From DASTDH01 sp035601575 (GTDB taxonomy: Bacteria; Verrucomicrobiota; Verrucomicrobiia; Chthoniobacterales; JAFAMB01), in the NCBI GenBank assembly GCA_035601575.1, contig DATNNZ010000032.1, forward strand, positions 1 to 64,000: a stretch of DNA of 64,000 nt. Direction: 5' to 3'. The notes under the pieces are model-generated. The model had not been told where the DNA came from and did not search any database. It saw only the letters and a list, made by a program, of their open reading frames with translations. Positions 51,722 to 60,481 of this stretch are shown here, piece by piece; within the stretch, counting starts at the first letter, position 1; every line of letters begins with the position of its first letter. A program made the position numbers and the translations under genes.

Positions 51722-52458
51722 GTCAGAATTTCAGGTTCCCCTTTCGTCACTAGTACCGTGTGTTCGAAATGCGCGGAAGGCGAGTGATCGGCAGTAACCA
51801 CTGTCCAGTCATCTTGCAGTAACCTCACCGCCGCCTTCCCAAGATTTACCATCGGTTCGATGGCCAAAGTCATTCCTGCCCGCAATTTCGCGTTTACTCC
51901 CGGCGTTCGATAGTTCGGGATTTGCGGCTCTTCATGGAGCCGCCGTCCGACGCCGTGGCCCACAAATTCGCGCACTACACTAAATCCATGGTTCTCCACT
52001 TCGTCTTGGATTGCTGCAGAAACCTCGCCCAAGCGGCGACCGTCTCGCGCCTTCTCGATGCCGAGATAAAGGGCATTTTCGGCCACCTCCAGCAATCGCC
52101 GAACATCCTCATGGATGATCCCGACTGGAACCGTCGCGGCGGTGTCACCGACAAAGCCATCCAAAATGACTCCAATGTCCAACTTGACTGCGTCTCCGTA
52201 CTGGATTCGGCGAGAGCCGCCGATCCCATGCACGACCTCGTCGTTCAGCGAGATACAAATTTGTCCAGGAAATTTCTTGTAGCCGAGGAACGCGCTGCGA
52301 CAGCCAGCCTCTACCATTAGTTTACCGGCAGCCTGATCGATTTCCCGAGTGGTTATCCCTGGCGCGAGCAACGAAGAAATCTCGTCCAGGATCCGACTCG
52401 CCAAGCGGCAAGCAGCCCGCATTTTCTCGATTTCTGAAGCCGTCTTTATCGGGATCAT
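51682..52458 (-). CDS. map: Methionine aminopeptidase, type I
   Basis: A 258-residue metallopeptidase removing initiator Met. Metal ligands are in VKLDIGVILDGFVGDTAATV near 90 (two Asp), FVGHGVGRRLHEEPQIPNY near 165 (His) and MTLAIEPMVNLG near 197 (Glu), with the final Glu in HFEHTVLVTKGEPEILT. The C-terminus runs about 13 residues past EILT and overlaps infA by 40 bases. It starts four bases before the adk stop (ATGA). Confidence 0.96.
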   Translation of the reverse strand: MIPIKTASEIEKMRAACRLASRILDEISSLLAPGITTREIDQAAGKLMVEAGCRSAFLGYKKFPGQICISLNDEVVHGIGGSRRIQYGDAVKLDIGVILDGFVGDTAATVPVGIIHEDVRRLLEVAENALYLGIEKARDGRRLGEVSAAIQDEVENHGFSVVREFVGHGVGRRLHEEPQIPNYRTPGVNAKLRAGMTLAIEPMVNLGKAAVRLLQDDWTVVTADHSPSAHFEHTVLVTKGEPEILTWREKTSSKLKAR

Positions 52459-53099
52459 TCCTGGATTAAGCGACTGATCTGTTCAAATACACGGTCCGTT
52501 TCCTGATTGGCATCGACCTTTGCCAACAAACCTCGTTCCGAATAGAAATCGATCAATGGTAAGCTTTTTTTTCGGAATTCCTCGAGGCGCAAAGCGAGGG
52601 CGGCATGATTATCATCGGAGCGGACTTCGAGCTTTCCGCCGCAGTTGGGACATCGCTCTGACGCACTCTGCACGTGCCGGCCAATGCTCACCACCTTTCC
52701 GCACCGCGAGCAGGTCAAACGATGTGCCATCCGAAAGGCGATCGTCGGCTCAGAGGCTTCCAGGAATATAGCCAAATCGAGTGGAGTACCACGAGCCTGA
52801 AGCATTTGCTGGAATGCGACGGCTTGGGGGAGAGTGCGTGGAAAACCGTCAAAGAGAAACGCCTCACGATGTTGATCGAGCCATTGTCCGACCAATCCGA
52901 GAACCAGCTCATCCGGCGCCAGGGCGCCCTTGCTGATGATGCGATCGGCTTCCCGACCCACCAAAGTATCCAGCTTGGCTTCGCGTCGGAGGATGGCACC
53001 CGTTGAAGTGGCTGGGATTTGGAACTTTCTCTGAATTAACTCAGATTGTGTTCCCTTTCCGGAAGCGGGCGGACCCAGAAGCACAATTCTCCTTTTCAC
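52455..53099 (-). CDS. adk: Adenylate kinase with zinc-type lid
   Basis: A 214-residue kinase converting ATP and AMP to two ADP. The P-loop is LLGPPASGKGTQSELI, with Ala-Ser in place of the usual Gly-Ala, and FLFDGFPRTLPQAVAF is typical. The lid holds CSRCGKVV and CPNCGGKLEVRSDD, a four-Cys zinc site. In the AMP site the common STGD reads STGAILR. Located between secY and map, as in Gram-positive and many other operons. Confidence 0.95.
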   Translation of the reverse strand: MKRRIVLLGPPASGKGTQSELIQRKFQIPATSTGAILRREAKLDTLVGREADRIISKGALAPDELVLGLVGQWLDQHREAFLFDGFPRTLPQAVAFQQMLQARGTPLDLAIFLEASEPTIAFRMAHRLTCSRCGKVVSIGRHVQSASERCPNCGGKLEVRSDDNHAALALRLEEFRKKSLPLIDFYSERGLLAKVDANQETDRVFEQISRLIQE

Positions 53100-53108
53100 C
53101 CTCCGGCG

Positions 53109-54614
53109 CTAGTGTTGCGTCACGAATATCGATATCGCGACTCCTGCCACCGCTAGTGCGGCAGCTCCAACGCACATCCAGAGCAACGCTCCTTCGCGTA
53201 CGGCATTCCCTTGAGAGCCGCCCACCCGATCAAACCGTCCTCGAATCTTGCCCTTGCGCAAAAATCCATCGTAGTGCCTTTGAATCAGGTAAGTCTCTAC
53301 CTGTCTCATTGTATCCAGAATAACACCCACAATGATCAGCAGACTCGTTCCGCCAAAGAATCGCGCGGTGAGGCGAGGAACACCGAACCAGGTCATCAAT
53401 AGTTCCGGAATCACCGCAATCAGCGTCAGAAAGACGGCTCCGGCAAAGGTGATTCGAGTTAACGTGTACTCGAGGAAATCCGCGGTTGGTTTTCCCGGCC
53501 GAAAACCGGGGATATAGCCGTTATTCTTCTTAAGGTCATCAGCGATCTGGGTCGGTTGAAATTGGATTGCCACCCAGAAGAAGCTGAAAAAGAATATCAA
53601 AAGGCCGGTGACAAGGTAATGGACCGGTCCTTGAGCAAGCGAAACCGCCAGAGTATTAGCCCACTCAGAGTTTCGGAACGCCATGCTCAGAATTGTCGAA
53701 GGAAAGAGTAGAATCGCTTGAGCGAAGATGATCGGCATAACGCCGACCGCATTGACCTTCAGCGGGAGATATTGAGTTTGTCCACCGTAAACTTTCCGTC
53801 CGACCACCCGTTTCGCATACTGAATACTGATCCGGCGCTGTCCCTGGGTGATGGCGACCACACCGGCAATCACGATAACGAGGAAAAGAACCATCAGGAC
53901 TAATACGATCGGGCTCACCTGGCTCGGGGTACCGGACGGTGGAACGAACGTATTCCACACCTGAACAATCGCCCCGGGGACGCTACCCATGATACCGACG
54001 GTAATGATCATGGAAGTGCCGTTGCCAACTCCGCGCTCAGTGATTTGGTCACCGATCCACATGAGGAACATGGTGCCGGCACTTAAAGTAATCACGGCGA
54101 TGATCTGAAACCCGATCCCCCCATCCGGAACTAGTGGCCCAAATTTGGCGATCGAATTTCCGATTCCCTGGAGGAAGGGGTTCGACGTCGGATTTTCCAT
54201 CGAAGCAGCCAACAGAAATCCCTGAAAAATGCAGAGGCCCAAAGTGACGTAGCGGGTGTACTGGGTAATTTTCTGACGCCCACCAGTTTCTTCGCGCACC
54301 ATCTTGTTCAGGCGCGGAATCACTGCGGTCAGCAGCTGCATCATGATTGACGCGCTGATATACGGCATGATGCCAAGCGAGAAAATGGCGCAATGCTCCA
54401 AGGCTCCTCCGGCAAAAATATTCGCCAATGCGGCAATGCCACCAGCGGTAGGGTTGGACGTTTGGGTCCGAAACCAATCGTTCAATACGTGGGCATTCAC
54501 CCCCGGAATAGTGATTGCTGCCCCAGCCCTCACGACGATGAGCATCACCAACGTAAAAATGATTCGTTGGCGCAGCTCAGGAATCTTGAAGATGTTGAAG
54601 AAAGCGGAGATCAT
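53109..54614 (-). CDS. secY: Protein translocase subunit SecY
   Basis: A 501-residue, ten-helix channel for Sec export, longer than the about 440 of E. coli SecY. FKIPELRQRIIFTLVMLIVV opens helix 1; IFSLGIMPYISASIMMQLLT and VPRLTARFFGGTSLLIIVGV are strongly conserved, as is the C-terminal VILDTMRQVETYLIQRHYDG. About 30 extra residues lie in periplasmic loops and the C-terminal tail adds another helix (LWMCVGAAALAVAGVAISIF). It follows rplO by 12 bases. Confidence 0.97.
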   Translation of the reverse strand: MISAFFNIFKIPELRQRIIFTLVMLIVVRAGAAITIPGVNAHVLNDWFRTQTSNPTAGGIAALANIFAGGALEHCAIFSLGIMPYISASIMMQLLTAVIPRLNKMVREETGGRQKITQYTRYVTLGLCIFQGFLLAASMENPTSNPFLQGIGNSIAKFGPLVPDGGIGFQIIAVITLSAGTMFLMWIGDQITERGVGNGTSMIITVGIMGSVPGAIVQVWNTFVPPSGTPSQVSPIVLVLMVLFLVIVIAGVVAITQGQRRISIQYAKRVVGRKVYGGQTQYLPLKVNAVGVMPIIFAQAILLFPSTILSMAFRNSEWANTLAVSLAQGPVHYLVTGLLIFFFSFFWVAIQFQPTQIADDLKKNNGYIPGFRPGKPTADFLEYTLTRITFAGAVFLTLIAVIPELLMTWFGVPRLTARFFGGTSLLIIVGVILDTMRQVETYLIQRHYDGFLRKGKIRGRFDRVGGSQGNAVREGALLWMCVGAAALAVAGVAISIFVTQH

Positions 54615-54626
54615 TTGAAGGGCCGC

Positions 54627-55073
54627 TTAACCGCGTAGCACAACCGAGCCCCCAGCTTGTTCAATTTTCTGACGCGCCGATTCACTAAATTTATTGGCTT
54701 CGACCATCAGTTTTTTGGTCAACTCGCCGCGACCAAGTATCTTCACCCCATCGATTTTGCCGTTGACTAGCCCTTTTTCCCGCAAAATTTGCTCGTTGAT
54801 CTGGGAACCTGCCTCGAAAACTTCCAGCTCATCCAGATTAATCACCGCGTACTTTGTTTTAAAGGCCGCGTTGTTAAAACCCCGTTTTGGCAGACGTCGA
54901 ATCAAGGGCATTTGGCCGCCTTCAAAACCGAGTCGAATACTGCCACCAGACCGCGCTTTCTGGCCCTTGTGGCCTTTTCCGCTCGTTTTGCCATGGCCGG
55001 AACTCTCGCCGCAGCCGAGGCGCTTAACCCGATGCTTCGCCCCCGGGCGAGGCTTCAAATTGTTTAGTTGCAT
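54627..55073 (-). CDS. rplO: 50S ribosomal protein L15
   Basis: A 148-residue L15 from the ATG at 55073; an upstream start would run into rpsE territory. It shows MQLNNLKPRPGAKHRVKRLG, GKTSGKGHKGQKARSGG and FEGGQMPLIRRLPKRGFNN, all standard. It follows rpsE directly; the rpmD gene normally found between them is absent. Confidence 0.96.
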   Translation of the reverse strand: MQLNNLKPRPGAKHRVKRLGCGESSGHGKTSGKGHKGQKARSGGSIRLGFEGGQMPLIRRLPKRGFNNAAFKTKYAVINLDELEVFEAGSQINEQILREKGLVNGKIDGVKILGRGELTKKLMVEANKFSESARQKIEQAGGSVVLRG

Positions 55074-55121
55074 AAAACCGCTTTCCAGAAGCAATTGATG
55101 ATGACTCCAGGGAGCCACCAA

Positions 55122-55646
55122 CTAATGGGAACCATCTTTTCCACGAAGCTTCAAAATGTCCTGACGTTGCCGCAACGCCAAAAGAGCCTCCATGGTCGCT
55201 TTCACGACGTTGGCGTGATTGCTGGAACCCAAAGATTTCGCTAAAACGTCGCGAATACCGGCGGCTTCCACCACCGCACGAACACCTCCTCCCGCGATCA
55301 AACCGGTCCCCGGTGACGCTGGTCGCAGTAAGACGCGGCCTCCGCCGAACTCGCCGATAACTTCGTGCGGAATAGTATTTTCATGGATCGCGACCGGGAC
55401 CATCGCCTTGCGAGCTGCGTCCGAAGCTTTCCGGATTGCCTCCGACACTTCGTTTGCTTTACCAAATCCGTACCCAACTCGTCCTTTGTGGTCGCCCGCG
55501 ACAATGAGCGCACTGAAGCTAAACCGGCGACCACCCTTGACTACTTTCGCGCAGCGATTGATAAAAACCACCTTCTCAGTGGTATCACTCTTGGGCTGAT
55601 TGCGCTCCGCATTGTCGTTGCGGCGATTTCTCTCTTCGTATGCCAT
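55122..55646 (-). CDS. rpsE: 30S ribosomal protein S5
   Basis: A 174-residue S5 (E. coli 167). The double-stranded-RNA-like domain is KVVFINRCAKVVKGGRRFSF and ALIVAGDHKGRVGYGFGKAN, with the C-terminal domain LLRPASPGTGLIAGGGVRAV. The first 25 residues are charged and variable. Role: decoding accuracy on the 30S body. Confidence 0.97.
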   Translation of the reverse strand: MAYEERNRRNDNAERNQPKSDTTEKVVFINRCAKVVKGGRRFSFSALIVAGDHKGRVGYGFGKANEVSEAIRKASDAARKAMVPVAIHENTIPHEVIGEFGGGRVLLRPASPGTGLIAGGGVRAVVEAAGIRDVLAKSLGSSNHANVVKATMEALLALRQRQDILKLRGKDGSH

Positions 55647-55651
55647 ATATA

Positions 55652-56008
55652 TTAGAATTTCAATCCGGCCGATCGGGCCGCATCGGCGAAGGCTTTCACT
55701 TTCCCGTGATAAGTAAATCCTCCTCGATCAAAGACGACTGCCTTGACATTTTTTTGTAAGCTTCTTTCCGCCACCAATGAGCCAACTTTCTCTGCCATCG
55801 AGACGTTAGCGTATCCGCGCCGGTCACTTCGAACACCTTCTTCTACGGTCGACGCAGCCGCTAAGGTCTTACCGGCAACATCATCAATGACCTGCGCGTA
55901 AATGTGCTGTCCGGAGAAATGTACGCTTAGGCGCGGTCGTTCGCTGGTACCCAACAGCCGCTTGCGAATCCGCTGATGCCTGATTCTAATTCGATTAATA
56001 GTCCGCAT
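55652..56008 (-). CDS. rplR: 50S ribosomal protein L18
   Basis: A 118-residue 5S-rRNA-binding protein. IRIRHQRIRKRLLGTSERPR, LSVHFSGQHIYAQVIDDVAG and the C-terminal FDRGGFTYHGKVKAFADAAR are conserved. Between rplF and rpsE in the usual order. Confidence 0.96.
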   Translation of the reverse strand: MRTINRIRIRHQRIRKRLLGTSERPRLSVHFSGQHIYAQVIDDVAGKTLAAASTVEEGVRSDRRGYANVSMAEKVGSLVAERSLQKNVKAVVFDRGGFTYHGKVKAFADAARSAGLKF

Positions 56009-56026
56009 CGTATCGCTCTCGGTTGC

Positions 56027-56566
56027 CTATTGAACCGTCTTTCCTTCTTTTCGCAGGATTTGCTCACCGACGTAGCGAATCCCCTTACCTTTGTACGGTT
56101 CGGGCGGATAATAAGCCCGAATGTCCGCGGCAACCTGCCCGACCTTCTGCTTATCAATTCCTTCGATCAAAAGTTTGGTGTTCTCCTGCACAGTGATCTT
56201 TATTCCTTCAGGTATACTGAATACCACCGGGTGAGAATAACCCAAGTTCAGGTTGAGATTCTTACCTTGCAGTTGAGCTCGGAAGCCTACCCCGTGAATT
56301 TCTAATTCTTTTTGATAGCCTTCACTGACTCCGGTTACCATATTTTGAACCAAGCTGCGAGAAAGCCCGTGCAGAGCTCGAATGCTACGGGCTTCTTCTG
56401 AGCGCTCAAGCCTCACTTCTTTCCCCTCGACCCGCAGTTTAATCTGCGTGGGTAGGGTCCATTCGAGCTTTCCCTTCGGGCCTTCGACCTTGACGTCGCC
56501 GGATTGAGAAATCTCCAGTTTCACCTTCTCCGGAAGCAATACGCTCTTTTTACCGATTCGCGACAT
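56027..56566 (-). CDS. rplF: 50S ribosomal protein L6
   Basis: A 179-residue L6 near the factor-binding site. Opening MSRIGKKSVLLPEKVKLEIS and the signature PEPYKGKGIRYVGEQILRKE (family: PEPYKGKGIRY) are clear, as is VTGVSEGYQKELEIHGVGFR. Confidence 0.97.
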   Translation of the reverse strand: MSRIGKKSVLLPEKVKLEISQSGDVKVEGPKGKLEWTLPTQIKLRVEGKEVRLERSEEARSIRALHGLSRSLVQNMVTGVSEGYQKELEIHGVGFRAQLQGKNLNLNLGYSHPVVFSIPEGIKITVQENTKLLIEGIDKQKVGQVAADIRAYYPPEPYKGKGIRYVGEQILRKEGKTVQ

Positions 56567-56578
56567 TTGTATCCCTCC

Positions 56579-56977
56579 TTACCAAATCACGGCCAGCAGT
56601 TCGCCGCCCACATTTTCACGTTTTGCGTCGCGTCCAGTTAACAGTCCACGAGAGGAAGAGATGATCGCCACGCCCATCCCGCCCAAAACCCGCGGCACGT
56701 CTTTGGAACCGACGTATTTGCGCAGACCAGGGCGACTCACTCGTTTAACACCGGTCAATGCCGGCGTCCGATTGACAAATTTCATTGTCAATTTGAGCAC
56801 CGCTGGCGTCGTCGTGTTATCAACCTCGAAATCGGTGATATAGCCTTCCTGTTTCAGGATCCGAGCAATCTGCTCCTTCATCCGAGAATAGGAGACTGCC
56901 ACGTCCGACCGATGTGAGCGAGACGCATTGCGAAGCCGCGTGAGAAAATCCGCGATTGGATCAGATAAAGTACTCAT
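56579..56977 (-). CDS. rpsH: 30S ribosomal protein S8
   Basis: A 132-residue S8 binding 16S rRNA helix 21. Conserved: DPIADFLTRLRNASRSHRSD, VKRVSRPGLRKYVGSKDVPR and the terminal GVAIISSSRGLLTGRDAKRE followed by NVGGELLAVIW. It follows rplE by 12 bases; rpsN (S14), normally in between, is missing. Confidence 0.97.
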   Translation of the reverse strand: MSTLSDPIADFLTRLRNASRSHRSDVAVSYSRMKEQIARILKQEGYITDFEVDNTTTPAVLKLTMKFVNRTPALTGVKRVSRPGLRKYVGSKDVPRVLGGMGVAIISSSRGLLTGRDAKRENVGGELLAVIW

Positions 56978-56989
56978 TTGCGAATCTTT

Positions 56990-57562
56990 CTACTCGTTCT
57001 GTTGCGATGCTAGTTTGCGGTCGCTGAAAGGAACTCCCAATTCGGTCAGAAGTGCTTTCGCTTCCTCATTCGTTTGAGCGGTGGTGACGATCGTGATGTC
57101 GAAACCGATGTTACGTTTGATTCGGTCTAGCTCTACCTCCGGGAAAATAGACTGATCCGACACGCCCAGGGTATAGTTTCCTCGACCATCAAACGCGCGC
57201 GGCGAAACGCCCCGAAAATCTCGAATGCGCGGGAGAGACATCTTGATAAATCTCTGTAAGAACTCATACATCTGCGCTCCCCGCAATGTAACCTTCGCTC
57301 CAATCGGTTGGTCTTTTCGGAGCTTGAAGTTCGAAATGCTCTTTTTGGAACGCGTCTCGGCTGGCCGTTGTCCGGTTATCAAGGCCAACTCGGCTTTCGC
57401 GTCTTCCAGACCCTGTTTCACATCACTCGAGTTCGTAGAGATGCAGGTATTGATGACTACTTTCTCGACTCGCGGCACCTGATACAAGTTCTTGTACCCA
57501 AGGCGCTCGCGCAAAGCCGGCACTACTCGTTCCTTGTATTCTTTAAACAATTCGGCATCCAT
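56990..57562 (-). CDS. rplE: 50S ribosomal protein L5
   Basis: A 190-residue L5 contacting 5S rRNA and P-site tRNA. ERLGYKNLYQVPRVEKVVIN, LALITGQRPAETRSKKSISN and FRGVSPRAFDGRGNYTLGVS are standard. The C-terminus has ten extra residues (SDRKLASQQNE). Confidence 0.97.
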   Translation of the reverse strand: MDAELFKEYKERVVPALRERLGYKNLYQVPRVEKVVINTCISTNSSDVKQGLEDAKAELALITGQRPAETRSKKSISNFKLRKDQPIGAKVTLRGAQMYEFLQRFIKMSLPRIRDFRGVSPRAFDGRGNYTLGVSDQSIFPEVELDRIKRNIGFDITIVTTAQTNEEAKALLTELGVPFSDRKLASQQNE

Positions 57563-57565
57563 CGC

Positions 57566-57835
57566 TTACTCCTTGGCCTTCTTTGATCGTTTAGCCGTCT
57601 TTTTCTCCACAATCTTTACATTCGAGATATGGATCGGCCCTTCCCGATTGATGACCGCACCATTGGGATGGTCTTGCGATTTCCGGACCGTCTTTTTGAT
57701 GATGCGAACGCCTTCGATCAATACTTGTTGTTTTTTTGGTAAAACCTGAAGGATCTTTCCCGTCGCACCCCGATGGTTACCGGAGACCACCTCAACATCG
57801 TCTCCCTTGTTGACATGAAATTTCAACCTGCTCAT
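57566..57835 (-). CDS. rplX: 50S ribosomal protein L24
   Basis: An 89-residue KOW-domain protein. FHVNKGDDVEVVSGNHRGAT and GKILQVLPKKQQVLIEGVRI identify it. It is shorter than many L24 (100-105) and ends in a Lys-rich tail. It overlaps rplN by four bases. Confidence 0.94.
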   Translation of the reverse strand: MSRLKFHVNKGDDVEVVSGNHRGATGKILQVLPKKQQVLIEGVRIIKKTVRKSQDHPNGAVINREGPIHISNVKIVEKKTAKRSKKAKE

Positions 57836-58197
57836 AGCACCTCCGGAGCGAGCGAAATGATTTTCATGAAGTTCCTTTCGCGTAATTCACGAGCCACCGG
57901 TCCGAAGATTCGGGTACCGCGTGGATTTTGATCTTTGTCGATGATCACAATCGCGTTGTTGTCAAAACGAAGGTAAGAACCGTCGTCCCGTTTGACCGGT
58001 TGCTTCGTGCGCACAACTACCGCACGAACCACCTCGCCCTTCTTGACCGTTCCGTTGGCCGCAGCTTCTTTGACGTTACAAGTGATCACGTCGCCGATCG
58101 ATGCGTACAAAGATGCTTTGCCAATCACGCCAATCATCGTGGCCATACGGGCGCCCGTGTTATCGGCCACATCAAGTCTTGATCGAATTTGAATCAT
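57832..58197 (-). CDS. rplN: 50S ribosomal protein L14
   Basis: A 121-residue L14. MIQIRSRLDVADNTGARMAT, VRAVVVRTKQPVKRDDGSYL and RIFGPVARELRERNFMKIIS are the family signatures. Normal length. Confidence 0.97.
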   Translation of the reverse strand: MIQIRSRLDVADNTGARMATMIGVIGKASLYASIGDVITCNVKEAAANGTVKKGEVVRAVVVRTKQPVKRDDGSYLRFDNNAIVIIDKDQNPRGTRIFGPVARELRERNFMKIISLAPEVL

Positions 58198-58209
58198 CTC
58201 GTCGGTCCT

Positions 58210-58530
58210 CTAATGTTTGAGCACCTCGACCAATTGCCAGCGCTTCAAACGGCTTAACGGCTTCGTTTCTTCCACTCGAACCAGGTCTCCAATGGCGCAC
58301 TGATTGGTAGAGTCGTGCGCGTAGAGTTTTTTGGTTCGTTTGACTATCTTACCAAACTTAGGATGGGGCACCCGACGAATAACGGCGACGACGATCGTCT
58401 TATCCATTTTATTGGATACGACCTGGCCGACCCGCGTTTTCCGAAGATGCCGCTTCGGAAGTACAGACTGCTGCGTCTGCGGAGCAGGCGCCGTGGCAGT
58501 ACCTTCAGAATGCACAGTCTCTTGATTCAT
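58210..58530 (-). CDS. rpsQ: 30S ribosomal protein S17 with N-terminal extension
   Basis: A 106-residue S17 (usual 80-90). After about 28 extra residues rich in Thr, Gln and Ala comes the OB-fold core RKTRVGQVVSNKMDKTIVVA and KLYAHDSTNQCAIGDLVRVE, with ETKPLSRLKRWQLVEVL at the end. An alternative start within the extension would give normal length, but none is an obvious ATG. Confidence 0.94.
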   Translation of the reverse strand: MNQETVHSEGTATAPAPQTQQSVLPKRHLRKTRVGQVVSNKMDKTIVVAVIRRVPHPKFGKIVKRTKKLYAHDSTNQCAIGDLVRVEETKPLSRLKRWQLVEVLKH

Positions 58531-58560
58531 TTTACTATTTCCTCAACCAGCCAGCGCCGC

Positions 58561-58761
58561 TCAGGCAGCGGTCTTTTGCGTTCGCTCGCTCAAAATGGTT
58601 TCGATGCGCGCTACTTCGCGGCGATGAGCGCGAAGCACGCTGGGTTTCTCAATGCTTCCGGCTTGTTGCTGGAGCCGGAGATTGAATGTCTCCTTACGCA
58701 ATTCCCGGCGCCTGGAGATTAACTCATCATTACTTAGTTCGCGAAGTTCCTTTATTTTCAT
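58561..58761 (-). CDS. rpmC: 50S ribosomal protein L29
   Basis: A 66-residue two-helix protein at the tunnel exit. MKIKELRELSNDELISRRRE, LRKETFNLRLQQQAGSIEKP and RREVARIETILSER match the family. Confidence 0.95.
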   Translation of the reverse strand: MKIKELRELSNDELISRRRELRKETFNLRLQQQAGSIEKPSVLRAHRREVARIETILSERTQKTAA

Positions 58762-58781
58762 TTCGATCCCGTGCTCGCCGA

Positions 58782-59207
58782 TTACCCGGCTACCGCGTGC
58801 TGCCGCGCGATAAACCGGGTTCGCACCGGCAACTTCGTGGCAGCCAATCTCAGAGATTCACGCGCTACACTTTCCGTCACTCCATCGAGTTCAAAAATTA
58901 TGTTACCAGGCCGCACTGTCGCCACCCAATGTTCCGGATTGCCTTTTCCTTTACCCATTCGAGTTTCGGGCGGCCGTGCTGTCACCGATTTATCCGGAAA
59001 GATCTTTATCCAAAGCTTCCCTTTTCTTTTCATGTTGCGAGTTAACGCAACGCGCGCCGCCTCGATCTGAATATTCGTAATCCAGGCTCGCTCCAAGGTT
59101 TGCAGCGCATACTCACCAAAGGCAATCGAGATGTTCCGAGAAGCACTTCCCGCGCGGCTTCCGCGCTGGGTTTTCCGGTACTTCACTCTTTTCGGCATCA
59201 ACGGCAT
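58782..59207 (-). CDS. rplP: 50S ribosomal protein L16
   Basis: A 141-residue L16 near the A site. MPKRVKYRKTQRGSRAGSAS, FGEYALQTLERAWITNIQIE and GKGKGNPEHWVATVRPGNII are conserved. Start at 59207 or three codons later. Confidence 0.96.
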   Translation of the reverse strand: MPLMPKRVKYRKTQRGSRAGSASRNISIAFGEYALQTLERAWITNIQIEAARVALTRNMKRKGKLWIKIFPDKSVTARPPETRMGKGKGNPEHWVATVRPGNIIFELDGVTESVARESLRLAATKLPVRTRFIARQHAVAG

Positions 59208-59227
59208 AAGAACTCTCTATCTAAAGA

Positions 59228-59911
59228 TTAGGCTTCTGGAGCGGCACCTTCCGGTTTCGCCTCTTTCTTTTGGTCACGGTCAGCAGCCGCTTCTACCTTA
59301 CAAATCCAACATTTCACTCCGATTTTGCCGTAGACGGTGTTTGCTTCAGCAAATCCGTAGTCGATCGGCGTACGCAGGGTATGCAGAGGGATCTTGCCAT
59401 CGCGGTACCATTCAGCGCGCGAAATCTCGCCCCCGCCCAGACGACCGGAGCAGCGGATTTTAATGCCCAGTGCACCAAAGTCTTTGGTCGTTTGGACCGC
59501 CTTTTTCATTGCTCGCCGGAACGAGATGCGGCGTTCGATCTGGAGCGCAACATTTTCTGCAACTAACTGAGCATCGAGTTCAGGGGTCTTGATTTCCTGG
59601 ATGTCAATTTTGACCTGCTTTCCCCCAGACATGCGCGTGATCTCCTCGGTCATCCGTTCGATTTCGGCTCCGCGGCGACCAATCACAATCCCAGGACGTG
59701 CCGTATGAATAGTGACGCGGATGCTGTTCCACGCACGTTCAATCAAGACCTTTGACACCGCAGCCAGGGCCAACTTCTGCTTCACAAAGCGCCGAACGCG
59801 CAAATCGGTGTGGAGGAACTCAGGAAATTCCTTGCTGGAAGCATACCAACGAGATCGCCAGTCTTTATTCAGCGCGAGCCGGAACCCAATGGGGTTAACT
59901 TTTTGTCCCAT
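59228..59911 (-). CDS. rpsC: 30S ribosomal protein S3
   Basis: A 227-residue S3 with the KH domain (RPGIVIGRRGAEIERMTEEI, GxxG loop) and the C-terminal domain (IKIRCSGRLGGGEISRAEWY, IDYGFAEANTVYGKIGVKCW). MGQKVNPIGFRLALNKDWRS at the start is characteristic. A short Lys/Glu/Ala tail ends it. Confidence 0.97.
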   Translation of the reverse strand: MGQKVNPIGFRLALNKDWRSRWYASSKEFPEFLHTDLRVRRFVKQKLALAAVSKVLIERAWNSIRVTIHTARPGIVIGRRGAEIERMTEEITRMSGGKQVKIDIQEIKTPELDAQLVAENVALQIERRISFRRAMKKAVQTTKDFGALGIKIRCSGRLGGGEISRAEWYRDGKIPLHTLRTPIDYGFAEANTVYGKIGVKCWICKVEAAADRDQKKEAKPEGAAPEA

Positions 59912-59915
59912 AAAA

Positions 59916-60464
59916 TCAATCTTTGTTTTTCGTCGGCTTCTTCTCCGCCTTCTTTTCTGTCTTCGCTTCTGCCCCTTCGGTGTCCTTCTTCTTCACCTGA
60001 GCTCTTGGGGTCCCTTTGCTTTTTCCCCGAACAGCAGACGTTCTTTGCTGCCTGACCTTTGGCGCGGCGGCTGATTCGGTTGAAGCGACATCGTCCACAT
60101 CTTCTGCCGACTTCTTGCGTCCATCCGACCCGATATCATCCGACAGAATAATTCGAATGTGGCTGGTGCGCTTACGCAGCGGGCTGGCGCTACCCCTGGC
60201 ACGAGCACGAAATCGCTTGTAGGTCGGCCCCTCCCCGACCACCGCCTCTTTGATCAGCAACGTATCAACCTTAAGGGAAGCGTTATTTTCGGCGTTCGCG
60301 ATCGCGCTCTTCAGGGTTTTCCTGACCAAGAGCGCGGCCTTTTTCGGGCTGAAGGTCAGTAGATCTAGAGCGTCCGAAGCAGATCGGCCCTGGATCGCGC
60401 GAGTTACTTCGCGCGCTTTGAAAGCCGAAATACGAGCATACCGATAGGTCGAGGTTACTTGCAT
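59916..60464 (-). CDS. rplV: 50S ribosomal protein L22 with C-terminal extension
   Basis: A 182-residue L22 (usual about 110). The core (residues 1-110) is normal: YARISAFKAREVTRAIQGRS, SAIANAENNASLKVDTLLIK and RFRARARGSASPLRKRTSHI with IRIILSD at the end. The last 70 residues are a disordered Lys/Glu/Ala tail (VKKKDTEGAEAKTEKKAEKK). The extension would project from the tunnel-lining protein to the ribosome surface. Confidence 0.95.
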   Translation of the reverse strand: MQVTSTYRYARISAFKAREVTRAIQGRSASDALDLLTFSPKKAALLVRKTLKSAIANAENNASLKVDTLLIKEAVVGEGPTYKRFRARARGSASPLRKRTSHIRIILSDDIGSDGRKKSAEDVDDVASTESAAAPKVRQQRTSAVRGKSKGTPRAQVKKKDTEGAEAKTEKKAEKKPTKNKD

Positions 60465-60481
60465 GTTTGCTGATCTCTTTC

